A stretch of DNA of 64,000 nucleotides from Phymorhynchus buccinoides (lineage: Eukaryota; Mollusca; Gastropoda; Neogastropoda; Raphitomidae). The translations under genes were made by a program, and so were the position numbers. The stretch spans positions 6,661,464 through 6,725,463 of the forward strand of contig CM065690.1 in the NCBI GenBank assembly GCA_017654935.2, written 5' to 3'. Positions 1-11,542 of the stretch are shown piece after piece. A model generated the notes under the pieces. The model was not told where the DNA came from. It did no database searches and saw nothing but the letters and a program-made list of their open reading frames with translations. The first letter of the stretch is position 1; each line of letters opens with the position of its first letter.

Positions 1-602
1 AGTCAATAGGAAGTTTAGGAAAATTGTTGTCATATTGACAAATATTTCCCTAAATGTTATTGTTCAAATGCCTGTAGAAATAAATTCAATAACTATATCA
101 TTCTATTTTTTTAATAATAAATGAAATCATGTATATTCTCCATATACACGTCATTCTTACGTCATCTTATCCATACGTCATTCATTCACTGAAACCATTT
201 AGTACAGGAGCTACACATTGGTGCCATGTGATATTGAGAAAGAGTTGTGTTTCTTACCACACTGTCAGCCACTAGGGGAAATTCAGCGCCACCTGTATCC
301 CGCGTATCCCTTTAAATCATATAAAACATTATCTTCCCCAGATTCCATCAATGACAACAAAAACTCTTCCAGTGCATGTAAAGTACATTCATATTCTTTC
401 TTATTAATAGTATGGGCTTTTAACAGGATGGTTATAAATACAGGCAACATCTTTCTCACATCCAAACAATTATGTTAATACCACTTACAACACAACACGT
501 TCTCAACTTGTGTTTCTATCTTCGTCACAAACTGAACAATAAAATTATTCTTTCGAATCTACATTACAGTCCCACCAGAATTTCGACCCATTTTATATAG
601 TT
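1..602. other. AT-rich stretch, no gene seen
   Basis: I see no supported gene, RNA or recognisable repeat here. Short reading frames such as 218-478 lack domains, codon bias or splice context. The stretch ends next to the 3'-truncated edge of a minus-strand LINE remnant. Confidence 0.5.
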
Positions 603-654
603 TTACTGCTGGTGAATGCAAAACCAGAAAATGACTAAAATAAATATACTACTA

Positions 655-893
655 TAATCAGACGATGGCGTTGTGAATGTTTCACTTAGAAAGCAAATAT
701 CAAAAGAAGTTACATAATCCACAAAATCAGGGTCAGGAAGCTTAGAAGCCAAACCGTTAATGTTCCAATGTGTCATAGACAAATCCCTTTTAGTGCTTGT
801 TCCATTATCACCCCGATTCACGTCCCCTGTCTGTAGGTTTGTTGTGTCGTCTGGTGCATTTGTGGCAGGAATGTGCGCACGTGTTTTTTTCAT
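655..893 (-). pseudogene. LINE ORF2 N-terminal fragment (AP-like endonuclease start)
   Basis: The minus frame starting at 893 reads a polar leader and then THWNINGLASKL and FDICFLSETFT. These are the first conserved blocks of the apurinic-like endonuclease of LINE ORF2, where the Asn of WNINGL and the Glu of LSET are catalytic-site residues in the family. LINE similarity stops near 655, and the rest of the reading frame to 603 is unrelated sequence. No reverse transcriptase follows. This is a dead fragment. Confidence 0.75.
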
Positions 894-973
894 GTCTTAG
901 GTCTTGACCTCATCCCTAGGTTTGTCCCCCCTCTTCCCCACCTACACACACATCCTCCCCACCTACGCATGTT

Positions 974-1394
974 TTAGCCCCCTGTGTTTTGCCCCATGCC
1001 ATTTACATAATTCAAACTGACTTGACGGGTTGCTGACCTAGTTTGCTGTCGTTTCATACCCTCTTCATGCTCGGGATATTTGTTATTTGTGTCAATGTTT
1101 GTTTCACTGTCTCTGGTTGGCTGTCCGCGACCTCGTCTGGGGTCACAGTGCGTGCGGGTGACGTCAAATGTAAACAACAAACCGGGGGTTCCCCGATTGC
1201 CTACAACATAGTGATTGTGATCAGATGACTGGCGAAAGAGTGTCGTAGTGGGCGTGGCACGCTGATCCTTCACACGGAGACAACCGTTGACGTAGAAAGC
1301 CGTCTTCCCCTCGTTCCGGAAGTCCCTCAGCGTAGCCGTCTGTTTCCTGGTGAGATCCTGGGCTGTCCTCAAGCCGTCCCTCTCCATGGCGGTG
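974..1394 (-). pseudogene. LINE ORF1 C-terminal fragment
   Basis: The minus-strand frame reads RDGLRTAQDLTRKQTATLRD, then NEGKTAFYVNGCLRVKD, a typical end of the RNA-binding C-terminal domain of LINE ORF1 proteins. It is separated from the rest of ORF1 by a piece of an inverted-repeat element (1395-1526) that replaced the middle of the domain. The tail after about residue 60 is low complexity and ends shortly before the ORF2 fragment. Confidence 0.65.
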
Positions 1395-1526
1395 CAGGGC
1401 CGGATCACAGACTTTTGAAGGGTGTGTGCTTGAAACTGTTTTTTAGGCCGGGGTCCAGGGGCCGCCTAGGCCCCGGTGGGGTCCAGGGGCAAAGCCCTGG
1501 TGGGTGGTCCTGGGGGGCGTAGGTTT
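1395..1526 (-). mobile_element. Partial hAT-like MITE inside LINE ORF1
   Basis: The piece starts on the plus strand with CAGGGCCGGATC and runs through a GTCCAGGGG-rich body. It is the reverse complement of the right half of the element at 21041-21296 in the Ig-gene intron. Its other end is missing, and about 40 codons expected in LINE ORF1 are missing as well, so insertion was accompanied or followed by deletion. By chance the element is translatable in the ORF1 frame and fuses to it. Confidence 0.65.
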
Positions 1527-2457
1527 GAAGCACGTACTTCACAGCTTCTGCACAGCCCTCCTGCTCCCCTGCCCTGGCCTCAGGAACACCAAACAGCTTG
1601 ACGTTATTTCGCCTGCAGAAACCCTCCAGACGATCCAGCTCCGTTTCCATATCAGCAACAGTCTTCATCACGTGGTCTTGTTGGGAAGACAGACTTAAGA
1701 TTTGCTTTGAATTGCGCTGTACTTGCCGCTTTGTCTCGTTCTCGTTGCGACACAGATCATTGATTGATTTCTTGATTTGTTCTTGATGAGCTTTGAATTG
1801 CGTCAGCACATCGTCCTGCCTGTTTAACACATCTCCCTGTCTCTTCAAGGTGTCAGCCTGGGTGTTCATGACTTTGAGTATGTCGTCTAACTTCTTGTGT
1901 AAGCTTGTTTCTAGCTGCTTCATACTCTCTTGTACATTAATCGGCGATTCGAGGGCAGTTTCAGGACTCTCAAACATGGCAAGGGAGGTCTTTACGTTCT
2001 TCTCTTGGTCCGTTAAGGGCCCAGGATTTGATTCCACTTCAGGGCACACCTTTAGCCTGTTGAAGGCGAACACGAACAAGGCAAGGTAGAGAACAGATGT
2101 GCACATGTGTTCGGTAGCAGGTGACAGCGTGAGAGCACGTAGAGGACTGGGAAAAAGATCGTTGCTTGACATGGTTCCAGCTAAAGTCCCACTCACTGAA
2201 TATGACTGAGATAAACAGTCTGGTTGAGAAATAGGCGAGTTGAAAGCAGTCACAGCTAACGGCTTCACACAGCAAGTCAGTCTAGCTAGAGTTAGCAGAC
2301 ACGCCCAGGTAAACAACACATCGCTGACACACACCACATCACGGTTTTCACGTGCGTACACATTCACCTTCCCTCTCACCTGCCCAGCAAGGAATTTTGC
2401 CACACATGAAATATGAAATTGACCAATTTTGGACCTCCATGCACTAATGTCCAACAT
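1527..2457 (-). pseudogene. LINE ORF1 N-terminal part with 2A-like motif and coiled coil
   Basis: The open frame runs from 2457, but the retrotransposon protein probably starts at the Met at 2172. The order is a hydrophobic stretch (LYLALFVFAF), then EVESNPGP (about 2040-2017), which matches the 2A ribosome-skipping consensus D-V/I-E-x-N-P-G-P except for Glu in place of Asp. A long Gln/Lys/Asp-rich coiled coil follows, then RRNNVKLFGVPE, the start of the RNA-recognition-like domain of LINE ORF1. N-terminal 2A-like peptides are known from LINEs of molluscs and echinoderms. The copy is broken by the insertion at 1395-1526. Confidence 0.8.
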
Positions 2458-2610
2458 TTTCCAGTTTTTCTGAAGCCACAGTCACTACACTTTCCACTGA
2501 CAAAGTGTCAGAACGCAAGAGTCACTGCAACCGGGTACCTGTTGCTTAGAATGACAAATTGAAGAGCAGCCTAGAAAATTGATGTGCCATTTTTCACTGT
2601 CAACCTTGAC

Positions 2611-3274
<664 letters not shown>

Positions 3275-3662
3275 TTATTCTTCTGCGTTCCCAGGCCAAA
3301 AGATCATAATGAGTAAAGTACGTATGTGTACATTTTCAATTTTCACTGGCCTCCCCACTGCGCACAGCTGACACATTCCAATGTCGGAGGAGCTCAAAGC
3401 AGAAAAGTTATTTGGAAGAATTTTGGAGAGAGAGAAAAGGCAGGAGAATGGGCCAATAAGTCAGAAAGATAGTAGTTGACAGTATAGTAAGCAAAGGAAA
3501 AAGGCAGAGTCAAAGAGAGTGACAGATTAGAGGAAGTTACAAGCACAGAACTTCCAGAAGGTGAGGGAACTATTTTTATGAAAGACCCCTGGTATCCCCA
3601 TTCGTGGAGGGGGCAGGGTCCGTCCAGTATGGAGGCACAAGGCATCCACCCACTGCCCCAGA
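3275..3662 (+). repeat. Interspersed repeat family R1, copy 1
   Basis: Begins TTCTGCGTTCCCAGGCC and ends near GGCATCCACCCACTGCCCC. Near-identical order is seen at 15775-16165 and 50755-51155, and reverse or partial pieces at 11255-11374, 12590-12655 and 44700-45000. No coding capacity and no clear terminal inverted repeats. It could be a SINE-like or degraded LINE-derived element. The family name is mine. Confidence 0.7.
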
Positions 3663-5105
3663 ATATATAATTCGAAAACGTTTGCGCGGAATGCGTTCGT
3701 ATTTTAGGTTCGTAATAAAGAGTAACCTGGCAACACTGCCAGTATAAACCCGATCCAGAGGTACCAACCGGAAGTGGGGAGGGAAAGGGTGAGGGAGGAG
3801 AGAATCATCTCATGTTTGCTCAAAAAGGAAAGCATAAGACCTCTAATTATAATTATTAGTAGTATTATGATAAAATAGAAGTATTTTAGCTCCGCAAATT
3901 GACAATAAATGAAGATGCTACGTTCTGTTATATGAAGTTTGGTCATGCTTTTATTTATTTTCAGGATGTAAGTTTCATGGTTGGTGCTGGTATCAAAGTG
4001 AATGCTGTCACCCCAACGATTGCTATTATTGGCAATGCTGCTGACGCTTGGTGCCAGCCATGAGAGGATACCGCAGAACAAGATTTACGTCTGTTTCCTC
4101 TCTCAAAAAATGAAGCGAACAAATATGTTTCCTCTATCGAAGAATAAAGAGAACAAACCTGTTTCCTCTATCGAATAATAAAGAGAACAAGAATGTCACA
4201 GACTGTCTCCTCAGTGTTGTTATTTGTTTTGAACAAATGAAGGATGGAGTGAGTGAGTGAGGAAATAAATAAACGTAGAACAGAGTGAAATAGCTAACTA
4301 ATAGGCCTACTGACTGAATAATAAACACGAACAAAACAAAAGATCTTTAGCAAATTCCACTTCCTTTCCCCCTGAAGAAGAAACTGTTTAGTAAAGAAGT
4401 TTGGTCATGTTATCGCCTTCATCTCTCCTGTTTTGAGTTCTCTTTGTTTATTATATTGGTCAACAACAGCTCGAAAACCAATGAACCGATTGTAATCATG
4501 TTTGGTAAAGAGTGGGTTAACTGGCGTGCCAAAGGAGAAACAAGGACCCTGTGATCCACTAGGCCAATAGGGGCGTTTCCTGTACCAACCGAGTGGCAAA
4601 TTCTAATGTGGAGTTTTGAAATGGTACATGTTCCTAGATTTCAAAAAGTCATGCAAGCAAACTGGGTCGAGTAGCTTATTGTACGTTTTTGACCGTTATT
4701 TAAATAGTGGTGCAAAACAGTAAATTAATCGGGTTGATGAGATAAATCAGTTATTATAATGTACCTAGCTGATCCATTTGCTCCAAACTTTGCATGCAGA
4801 TGGCCAATACACGTATGAAAATGCAGATCTAAAAAGAAAGGTATATAACTCAATGTATTACAAGGCGATAATTATCTCCCTTTTCAAAATAAGAAAACAA
4901 ATAGCACAACAAATAAAAGCAATGGTTGTTGTTTACACTGAACAAGCCAAATTTAAATTCAAACGGCTGAATTTGTACTCAGATAATCTATACGATGTCC
5001 TTAAGTGTGTGCGCGCGCGCGTGTATGTGTGTGTGTGTGTGTGTGAACGACTTTATCTTGCACTTTCTTGCAAATTTGTTTTTAACATTTTCCTCAGTCT
5101 CTTAA
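3663..5105. other. Intergenic, small tandem repeat, no gene
   Basis: Contains about three copies of a ~37-bp unit with CTGTTTCCTCT and AATAAAGAGAACAA between 4090 and 4200, and a GCGC/GT run near 5006-5044. No supported gene. Confidence 0.5.
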
Positions 5106-5297
5106 GCCTCGTACACAGTTCATGCGAAAATCCCATACGCAATCCGTAATACATATCTAAGAGAAAGAAGGGTAAAAAAAAAAATGGACTAAGGGAAATA
5201 CGGATACGTGCGCAAATCTTTTCCCTTCTTTCTTTTACTTATTTACGGATTGTGCACGGATTTCCGCACGGAGTCTTCGCATGTTTGAGTACGTACC
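5106..5297. mobile_element. Fold-back MITE (GCGGAA family), copy 1
   Basis: Two halves are complementary: the left side carries ATCCCATACGCAATCCGTAA and the right side TTACGGATTGTGCACGGAT. An AAAGAAGGG/CCCTTCTTT stem flanks the centre. The same palindromic plan recurs at 11375-11542, 16342-16533, 44473-44691, 46923-47106, 47160-47336 and 51336-51527. No coding capacity, so it must be non-autonomous. Confidence 0.75.
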
Positions 5298-5597
5298 CTA
5301 ATCTTTTTCCTGACTGGGACTTGTTCTTCGTCGTCAATTGCTCAGACAGTTTCCTGTCATGTGCGCCAATGAGTCATGCGGCTGTTAATGCACCTAACTC
5401 AGAAATAGATTGGGGAACTAAGCGTGAGGAAGGGGGTAGGGAGAATCCTTGTGGTAGTTCAACATTTTAGAAAACTTCTTTTGGACCAATGAAATGTCCC
5501 AACTGTCTACGAATGTCATCAATATCTGTTCATAACTTTAGTTTCGAAAACTGCTGAATAGAAAAAAAAATCTGCATTTTGAACATTAATTATAAAA

Positions 5598-5860
5598 TTA
5601 AACGAGACTTACCTGAAGTCGAAGTTTAACTGGAATTATATTGAGTGTGCTGTTGGGAAGAGGTACACACTCTCTGACCAGTGGATAACTTGAGATGTGC
5701 GCCCGCCCAGATAAGCCAGTCTTTAGCCACATGTGGTCCCTGATAAATATCTAAGGGTGGGGATTTAATGCTCTGAAGGGTGGGTATGTGTGTACCTCTT
5801 CCCAACAGCACACTCAATATAATTCCAGTTAAACTTCGACTTCAGGTAAGTCTCGTTTAA
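5598..5860. repeat. Perfect inverted repeat, 73-bp arms
   Basis: Bases 5598-5670 and 5788-5860 are exact reverse complements around a ~117-base spacer. Each arm contains CTTCAG-GTAAGT read inward or outward, a consensus 5' splice site. The inner end of the arms carries GAGGTACACAC, which also occurs in the 59-bp repeats at 5871 and 10556. Perfect identity suggests recent origin or gene conversion between the arms. Confidence 0.9.
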
Positions 5861-7333
5861 CTTTATAATTATATCTCGTATGCTGATTGGTCAGAGGTAC
5901 ACACTCTCTGACCAGTGGATAACTTGAGACTTCAGAGTCGGGGACCACATGTATTATACAAACATACGCGTGCTCACACTTTTTGTCATAGTGGCATTAG
6001 TGCACCTGTGCTATGCTGACTTATGTGTTGTGGTGTTACTGACAAAGCTGTCCAAGACTGATTTGCTCAAGGACCTTTTGTTATCTCGCGCTCTCCTCTC
6101 TGCTGCTTTACACAGTTTTGTGGTAGAATCTGCTAAAAGCGCTTGAATTGGACCAGCCAGCGGCCATGAGAATACAGTCCATTGATACACTTCTGCTTAT
6201 CATTGCTGTGGTACTCGCAATCCTAGTTGAATGGGTGAACATTTTTCTGTGTCCACGCCGGCAGTGCATAGAAAGCAGGAGCTTGGGAATCTGTATCCAC
6301 TCTGCCTAATGCAGATATTTTTATATTAAGCTTAATTTTCCATATTGTGCAACTGTCCAGGTGCTAATTTACCACACAGGTGTGTGGATGTCTAAGCTGA
6401 GGCAAAGATGCTGTTTGTTTATCATTACAATCATCAATTTATCCCTTAAAATAAGCATTGAACCCATATGAAACCAAAGTTTATGCATTTGTAGACATTA
6501 GATAGCCGTTGTCCGCCTTACAATTTTGGAACTTATGTTAAATACCAATTCTGTGGCCCGTATGGACATGCTTATTCTGTAAGGGAAATCATTATTTATA
6601 GAGGTGTTATTTGATGGAAATCCAGGTCTAGTTTCCTCGATAGTCTTCATGCCCACTTAAGGGGTCAAGCTAGTGTAGCGTGACACATCAAGTTTGTTAC
6701 TGCAGCGCAACCCATGTTCATGCACGCTGATAATGATATTGATCAGCAGTGTTTATACCAGAACTTCAGGGGTCTTCATTGAAGTTTATCGGAGGGCCTA
6801 CATAGGTTAAAATGAATTTAAAGTTGTGCATAATACTGTGCAACAAGGTCCTACCGCAAAGGCTTAACAAATGCAATGTTTTGTTAAAACGTTATATCTA
6901 GAGGTCATCAGAAAGGGACATAATTATTTTTTCATAAAAGCCAGCGCGGTAAGTATAGTAGGCTAAAATTGTCACTCTCTGCTTGGCACTGACAGCTTCC
7001 TTTTCCTAACTAAAGAGGGAAACACTAAACTGATACAGGTGACACTGCAGCTAGGCCTGTAGGGTATATGCTGGCTTGTTTCTCGCTCTCTCTCCCACCC
7101 AGTTCCTGGGGTCGGCTCTTTTATAGCCCTGAAGTGCCTTTAAGCAGCTATGATATAGCAACCAACGAGAACCACCGAAAAAAGGGTATAACTTTTGTAA
7201 ACAATCATAACATTGTTACTAAGGATCGCCACCGAAAGGCCACAACAGTTATTGTTGTTGTTTAACCCCTGTAGACAATCATTACATTGTAAGCAAAGAG
7301 GGTAACTGAAAAACATAACATTTACATTGCGAG

Positions 7334-7415
7334 AAATGAAATGAAATGAAATGAAAATATTTATTCCATAAGGCCAAAGCCCCTTTGGAAAGGGTACAAC
7401 AACAGTAATAGAAAC
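7334..7415. mobile_element. Retroposon 3'-end remnant with (AAATG)n
   Basis: A short GAAAT/AAATG run is followed by ATATTTATTCCATAAGGCC and AAAGCCCCTTTGGAAAGGG. This looks like the 3' end of a molluscan LINE or SINE in reverse orientation, with its microsatellite tail. No coding part is left. The assignment is from memory. Confidence 0.45.
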
Positions 7416-7436
7416 TTACATTGCAAATCGAGAGAA

Positions 7437-8326
7437 CTGCTGAAAGGGCCCATAACATTTGTTGTTGTTGTTACTAAGCAAATATATCATTGTAACCAAG
7501 GAGGCCCACTGAAAAAAGGCCATAACACTTTTTATTCAATGATTATAGCATTGTAATTAAGGAGGGCCACTGACAGGGCCATAACATGTGTTTTTTTATT
7601 TTTTTTTAAACAAAATTAACATTGTATTCAAAGACAGCCCCTGAAAAGAGCCATAACATTTGTTGTTAAACAATTATAGCATTGTAATTAAAGATAGCCA
7701 CTGAAAGGGCCATAACATTTTCAGTGAACTGTAAGATCAAACAAGCACATTTTTGTGCATAACATTGTGCAAAAAGGCCAGATCATAAACAAACAGGGTA
7801 ACTTTTGCTAAGGCATTCATAAGTAAATAGAGAGAACCGCTGAAAGGGCCCATAACATTTGTTGTTTTTGCTGAGCAAATATATTATTGTAACCAAGGAG
7901 GCCCACTGAAAAAAGGGCCATAACGCTTTTTATTAAACGATTATAGCAATGTAATTTAGGAGGGCCACTGAAGGGCCATAATTTATTTGATACCGTCAAT
8001 GCACCTTCAGTAAATGCATTTAAAAATCGTATTGACAAAGAATTATCAAAATATACTTTTCCTACCAATTTGGATGTATATGAAAAACAAAGCTAAGTGT
8101 TAGTATACACTCAAGCCAAAAATAAATCCACGGGCAAATTAAAAATATTCAAAAAACAATTGATATTTGATTCAAAAATCACCACTAATGAGGGCAAAAG
8201 GCTTATACTATATATATAAAAAAATAAAAAAATAAATAAAAAATATATTTTATTTTTTGAACACGAACATTACTCAAAGTTAACATTAATGAGGTTCACA
8301 AATAAAGACATAGCTTTATCAAAGCA

Positions 8327-8378
<52 letters not shown>

Positions 8379-8700
8379 CCTATAGCTTTATGTGATGTGT
8401 GATGTGAATTAAACGATTATAGCATTGTAATTAAGGAGGGCCACTGAAAGGGTCATAATTATTTTTGTTAAACAATCATAACATTGTATTCAAAGGCCTC
8501 TGAAAAGGGCCATAACATTTTTGTTAAACAATCATAACATTGCATTCAAAGGCCTCTGAAAAGGGTCATAACATTTTTGTTAAACAATCATAACATTGTA
8601 TTCAAAGGCCTCTGAAAAGGGCCATGACATTTTTGTTAAACAAATATAACATTGTAATTAAAGACAGCCACCGAAAGGGCCATAATATTTTTAGTGAACT
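7437..8700. repeat. Degenerate ~57-bp tandem array
   Basis: The unit has two fixed parts, AACAATCATAACATTGTA and GGGCCATAACATTT, separated by AAGGAGGGCCACTGAAA or AAAGGCCTCTGAAAA. Units at 8460-8640 are almost identical (period ~57), while those at 7440-7980 are diverged and broken by insertions. Loose copies start near 7190. An (AT)n run and unrelated AT-rich DNA (7980-8400) interrupt the array. Confidence 0.75.
8330..8377. repeat. (AT)n microsatellite
   Basis: About 24 AT units, preceded by GAGGTTCACAAATAAAGACA. That leader is also found at about 41365 and 42332 beside the assembly gap, so it belongs to a dispersed AT-ended repeat. Confidence 0.9.
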
Positions 8701-10555
8701 GTAAGATGGCCAGAAGAGGGTCAGATAAGCACATTTTTGTGCATAACATTGTGTAAAAAGGCCAGATCATAAGGGATTGTGGGCCTGAAAAATAAGACAT
8801 TTATTGAATGTGGATCTAAGACCTCCCATTATGACTCCCATCCCACAGTCGTGGCAACTAAAGAATATACCAATTCCTATTAGCCCCCATCAGGTATAAC
8901 ATAGGCTACTCGGTTGTTCTAGCCAAATTAAGTATTTCCGTGTGTGTGCTCGCTGCTTCCTACATTAGTACATAACACGTCGGTACGCGAAAGGGCTTTC
9001 TTTCAATCTGCGCCTAGTCTATTATTAGGCCTCTTTTCCAACATTCAAGGTAAAGGCCCAGCGTCCGTCATGAACGGAGAGTTTTCGCGTGTTGCTCCTC
9101 CAACCGCGTCCGCATGCACTAGGCTAGGCTAGGCCGACATTTTTCATGAGCCTTTTGAAGGGCTGTAGGCCTATCGCCTAGAAAGCCAACGCAAGCTCCA
9201 GGTTCTGTTGTTGAGCATTTTGGGATGCAAAATTCGAAAGTGTTTTGACTAGTCTCTCGAATTTTCTGTTTAATTGAACTGATAGACAATCTTCCCGTTT
9301 TTGTTTCCTTCAAATGCTAGTAAGCCTATATTAGATGTGGGGATTGTCAAAGTGCCGTCTGAGAGCCGGCGGCGATCACTTGTAGAATATTTGTAGCAAT
9401 TGACTCTTGGCACTTGGCAGAGTACTAAAAAAGAACGCTCCCAATATTAGCCTAGTGTGATGTTACTAAGGTTTATTCCCAAACAATTGTGTAATTAAAG
9501 ATGTAGGTAGTAGGCCTAGGCCCTAGAGCATAGGACGACTCGCTTCATTCGTTCCCCTTCACGATCACGCACAAGCCGAGTTCCAGTGCATAAGCAGGGG
9601 TAGGCCTACTTATCGAGAACATAAATATACGTAAAGTTTATTCATTTAAATAATTTCAAGAATGCAACATGAGCCCTGGTTTTGTTGGAATTCTATCAAG
9701 GACAACGTCGAAATTGAATTGCAAGGTTGTACTGTCAGCTCCAGCACTCAAATAAACCAAGCTTTTCTGCCAAATGATGGGCTTATGGCCTATGTTTTAC
9801 AAATTTGCAGCCCTGTCCGTTGAAGACAAATCCGAATCAAGCAAGAACGGTTTAGAAGTGATATGGTCAGTGCGACATAACTTAAAGTTGCTGAAAGAAG
9901 CACAAGGGGTGTAGGCCTAGCGGCACTGTGTGCATGGCGGTAGGAGACTGGGAGCTCATTGCTGTGTGCTGCACACGGCGAGGCCTAGGCCTAGCGGCAT
10001 TGTGTGCATAGCGGTAGGAGACTGGGAGCTCATTGCTGTGTGCTGCACACGGCGATGTTGGCGTCCGAGATTTCGCGCTGAAAGTAGGCCTGCTACTGAG
10101 AGACTCAAATTTCGTAGCCCAGTTTCCATTTTCACAATATCCTCGGGTTTTGGGCTGTGTGTTCAAAATATCCTTCCCCGAACTCGGAGTTGCCATGGCT
10201 TCTAATAGAGCCACAATATTGACCACTGAATAGGGTCGACCGGTTTATCATTTCAGCATAGGCTTGTGAGCCAAACCGGTCAGTTTAGATTTCCGGCGCG
10301 ATGTTAGAATAATATAAAAGCAATGTCGTGAAATGTTAAAGGAATCAACTAACCTGATTTTCGACGAGTAGAAACATTACAACAAACACACACATAGCAG
10401 TGAGGTAATTTTTTGGTTTAGACTGACTAGCGATGTGGAAAGAACTAAAACCAGTAAACTTATCTTAGGCTAGTCCTTCCTGAGCACTTCTGGCTAAACA
10501 CGTCTGGCATCGTCTGGGGTCCTGGCGCGAACTGGCTTATCTGGGCGGGTGCACA
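8701..10555. other. Unique DNA with a 75-bp tandem duplication
   Basis: No gene seen. At about 9911-10056 a ~75-bp unit with GTAGGAGACTGGGAGCTCAT is present twice in tandem. Short palindromes TAGGCCTA are frequent. Reading frames at 9882-10233 overlap this duplication and have no recognisable domain. Confidence 0.5.
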
Positions 10556-10737
10556 TCTCAAGTTATCCACTGGTCAGAGAGTGTGTACCTCTGACCAATC
10601 AGCATACGAGATATATTCTAAATAAACTCAAAAATGAAAAGTATTTCTATTTACGTAACACCCTATACTTTTATAATAATTAATTAAAAAGTAAAAATAA
10701 CAATGTTCATAATGTTCTCATGAACGCCGATAACTGA

Positions 10738-10917
10738 TACAGTGGAACCTCCCTTATAAGACCTTCAAAAATCATCCAAAATGAGGTGTTAGAAGGGAGG
10801 GGTCTTATAAGGGAGGTACTTTTAATACTTACAAAGAAGGGCAATGTCTCAGAGAAGTAAGTCTTATGTGGGAGGGAGTCTTATAATGGGAGGTCTTATA
10901 AAGGAGGTTCCACTGTA
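10738..10917. mobile_element. pogo/Tigger-like MITE, copy 1
   Basis: Ends are TA-CAGTGGAACCTCCCTTATA and its reverse complement, TATAA-GGAGGTTCCACTG-TA, with a TA target duplication, about 180 bp in all. The internal sequence is also self-complementary (GGGAGG/CCTCCC, CTTATAA). No coding capacity. The ends fit the pogo/Tigger type of Tc1/mariner transposons. Other copies are at 12330-12519, 15578-15757 and 50552-50732, and a single end lies at about 11566-11596. Confidence 0.8.
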
Positions 10918-11254
10918 TAAAAATAATCAATAGTCACAAGACTCGTCCCAACAACTTTAAAAATCAGCACACGGTCAAAGTCAAACAAGAGCTCAGGACC
11001 TGCGTTACATGACATCCGCAATCCGCGTGTTCCGTACAGAAACCCCATCCACTTCCCATCAGAAATAAGAGGACACAGAAACTCATCCGATTATTTCTGA
11101 TATAAGTAAACGAGGTTCCTGTTCGGGTCTATGTCCCATATGGCTTTGGCCGGGAGGACGTAAAGCATAATATTTGTTTGTTCGGGTCACGGGTGTAACG
11201 AGCACATGTCCTAAGAAACTGAACAACTAAAATAGCATAATGAAATAACGATGC

Positions 11255-11374
11255 CCCCCGTGGGGATACCGGGGGAGTCTTTTGTATAAATAGTTCCCAC
11301 ACCTTCTGGAAGTTCTGTGCTTGTACCTTCCTCTAATCTGTCACTCTCTTTGACTCTGCCTTTTCCCTTTGCTT
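11255..11374 (-). repeat. Interspersed repeat R1, partial reverse copy
   Basis: Plus-strand text GGAAGTTCTGTGCTTGTACC and TCTGTCACTCTCTTTGACTC is the reverse complement of the middle of R1 (compare 3500-3600). It is cut sharply by the fold-back MITE that starts at 11375. Confidence 0.65.
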
Positions 11375-11542
11375 AAGTTCCGTACGGAAAACCCTAAATA
11401 AGTGGAAGAAAGAAGGATAAATGTTTACGCATATAGGGGAAATTCGGACACGTGCGCACATTTTTTCCCTTCTTTGTTTCACTTATTTATGGATTGCGCA
11501 CGGGTTTCCGCATGGAATATCCGCTTATGTGTGTACACGGCC
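11375..11542. mobile_element. Fold-back MITE (GCGGAA family), copy 2
   Basis: Starts AAGTTCCGTACGGAAAACCC and ends GGTTTCCGCATGGAATATCC...TGTACACGGCC. The inner stem is AAGTGGAAGAAAGAAGG against CTTCTTTGTTTCACTTATTT. It is inserted at the end of an R1 fragment. No coding capacity. Confidence 0.75.

Larger units (their letters stand above)
650..2460 (-). mobile_element. Broken non-LTR retrotransposon (LINE), ORF1 plus start of ORF2
   Basis: The minus strand reads ORF1 (2457 down to about 974, interrupted) and then the beginning of an ORF2 endonuclease (893 down to about 655). This is the order of an APE-type LINE. Unusually it is the 3' part that is missing: everything after the first endonuclease block, including the whole reverse transcriptase, is absent. 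LINEs normally lose the 5' end, so later deletion or rearrangement is likely. The ORF2 start resembles the family of the LINE at 60698-63668, but the two do not overlap in the part kept, so the same-family claim is inference. Confidence 0.8.
5871..10614. repeat. 4.7 kb block bounded by 59-bp inverted repeats
   Basis: Bases 5871-5929 and 10556-10614 are reverse complements over 59 bp, starting ATATCTCGTATGCTGATTGG. Each contains the hairpin TGGTCAGAG...CTCTGACCA. The right copy and the 5661-5720 copy also share the flank TGTGC-CCCGCCCAGATAAGCC. Inside I find no transposase, only a degenerate tandem array and unique DNA. It may be two independent insertions of one small repeat in opposite orientation, or a large non-autonomous element. 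No clear target duplication was seen. Confidence 0.55.

Noticed and set aside
5949..6309. Two small frames with hydrophobic N-termini (65 codons at 5949-6146; 47 codons at 6166-6309, good Kozak context, three Cys)
   Set aside because: They look like secreted peptides, but there is no conserved domain, no splice context and no second copy to compare. Not reported as genes without transcript support.
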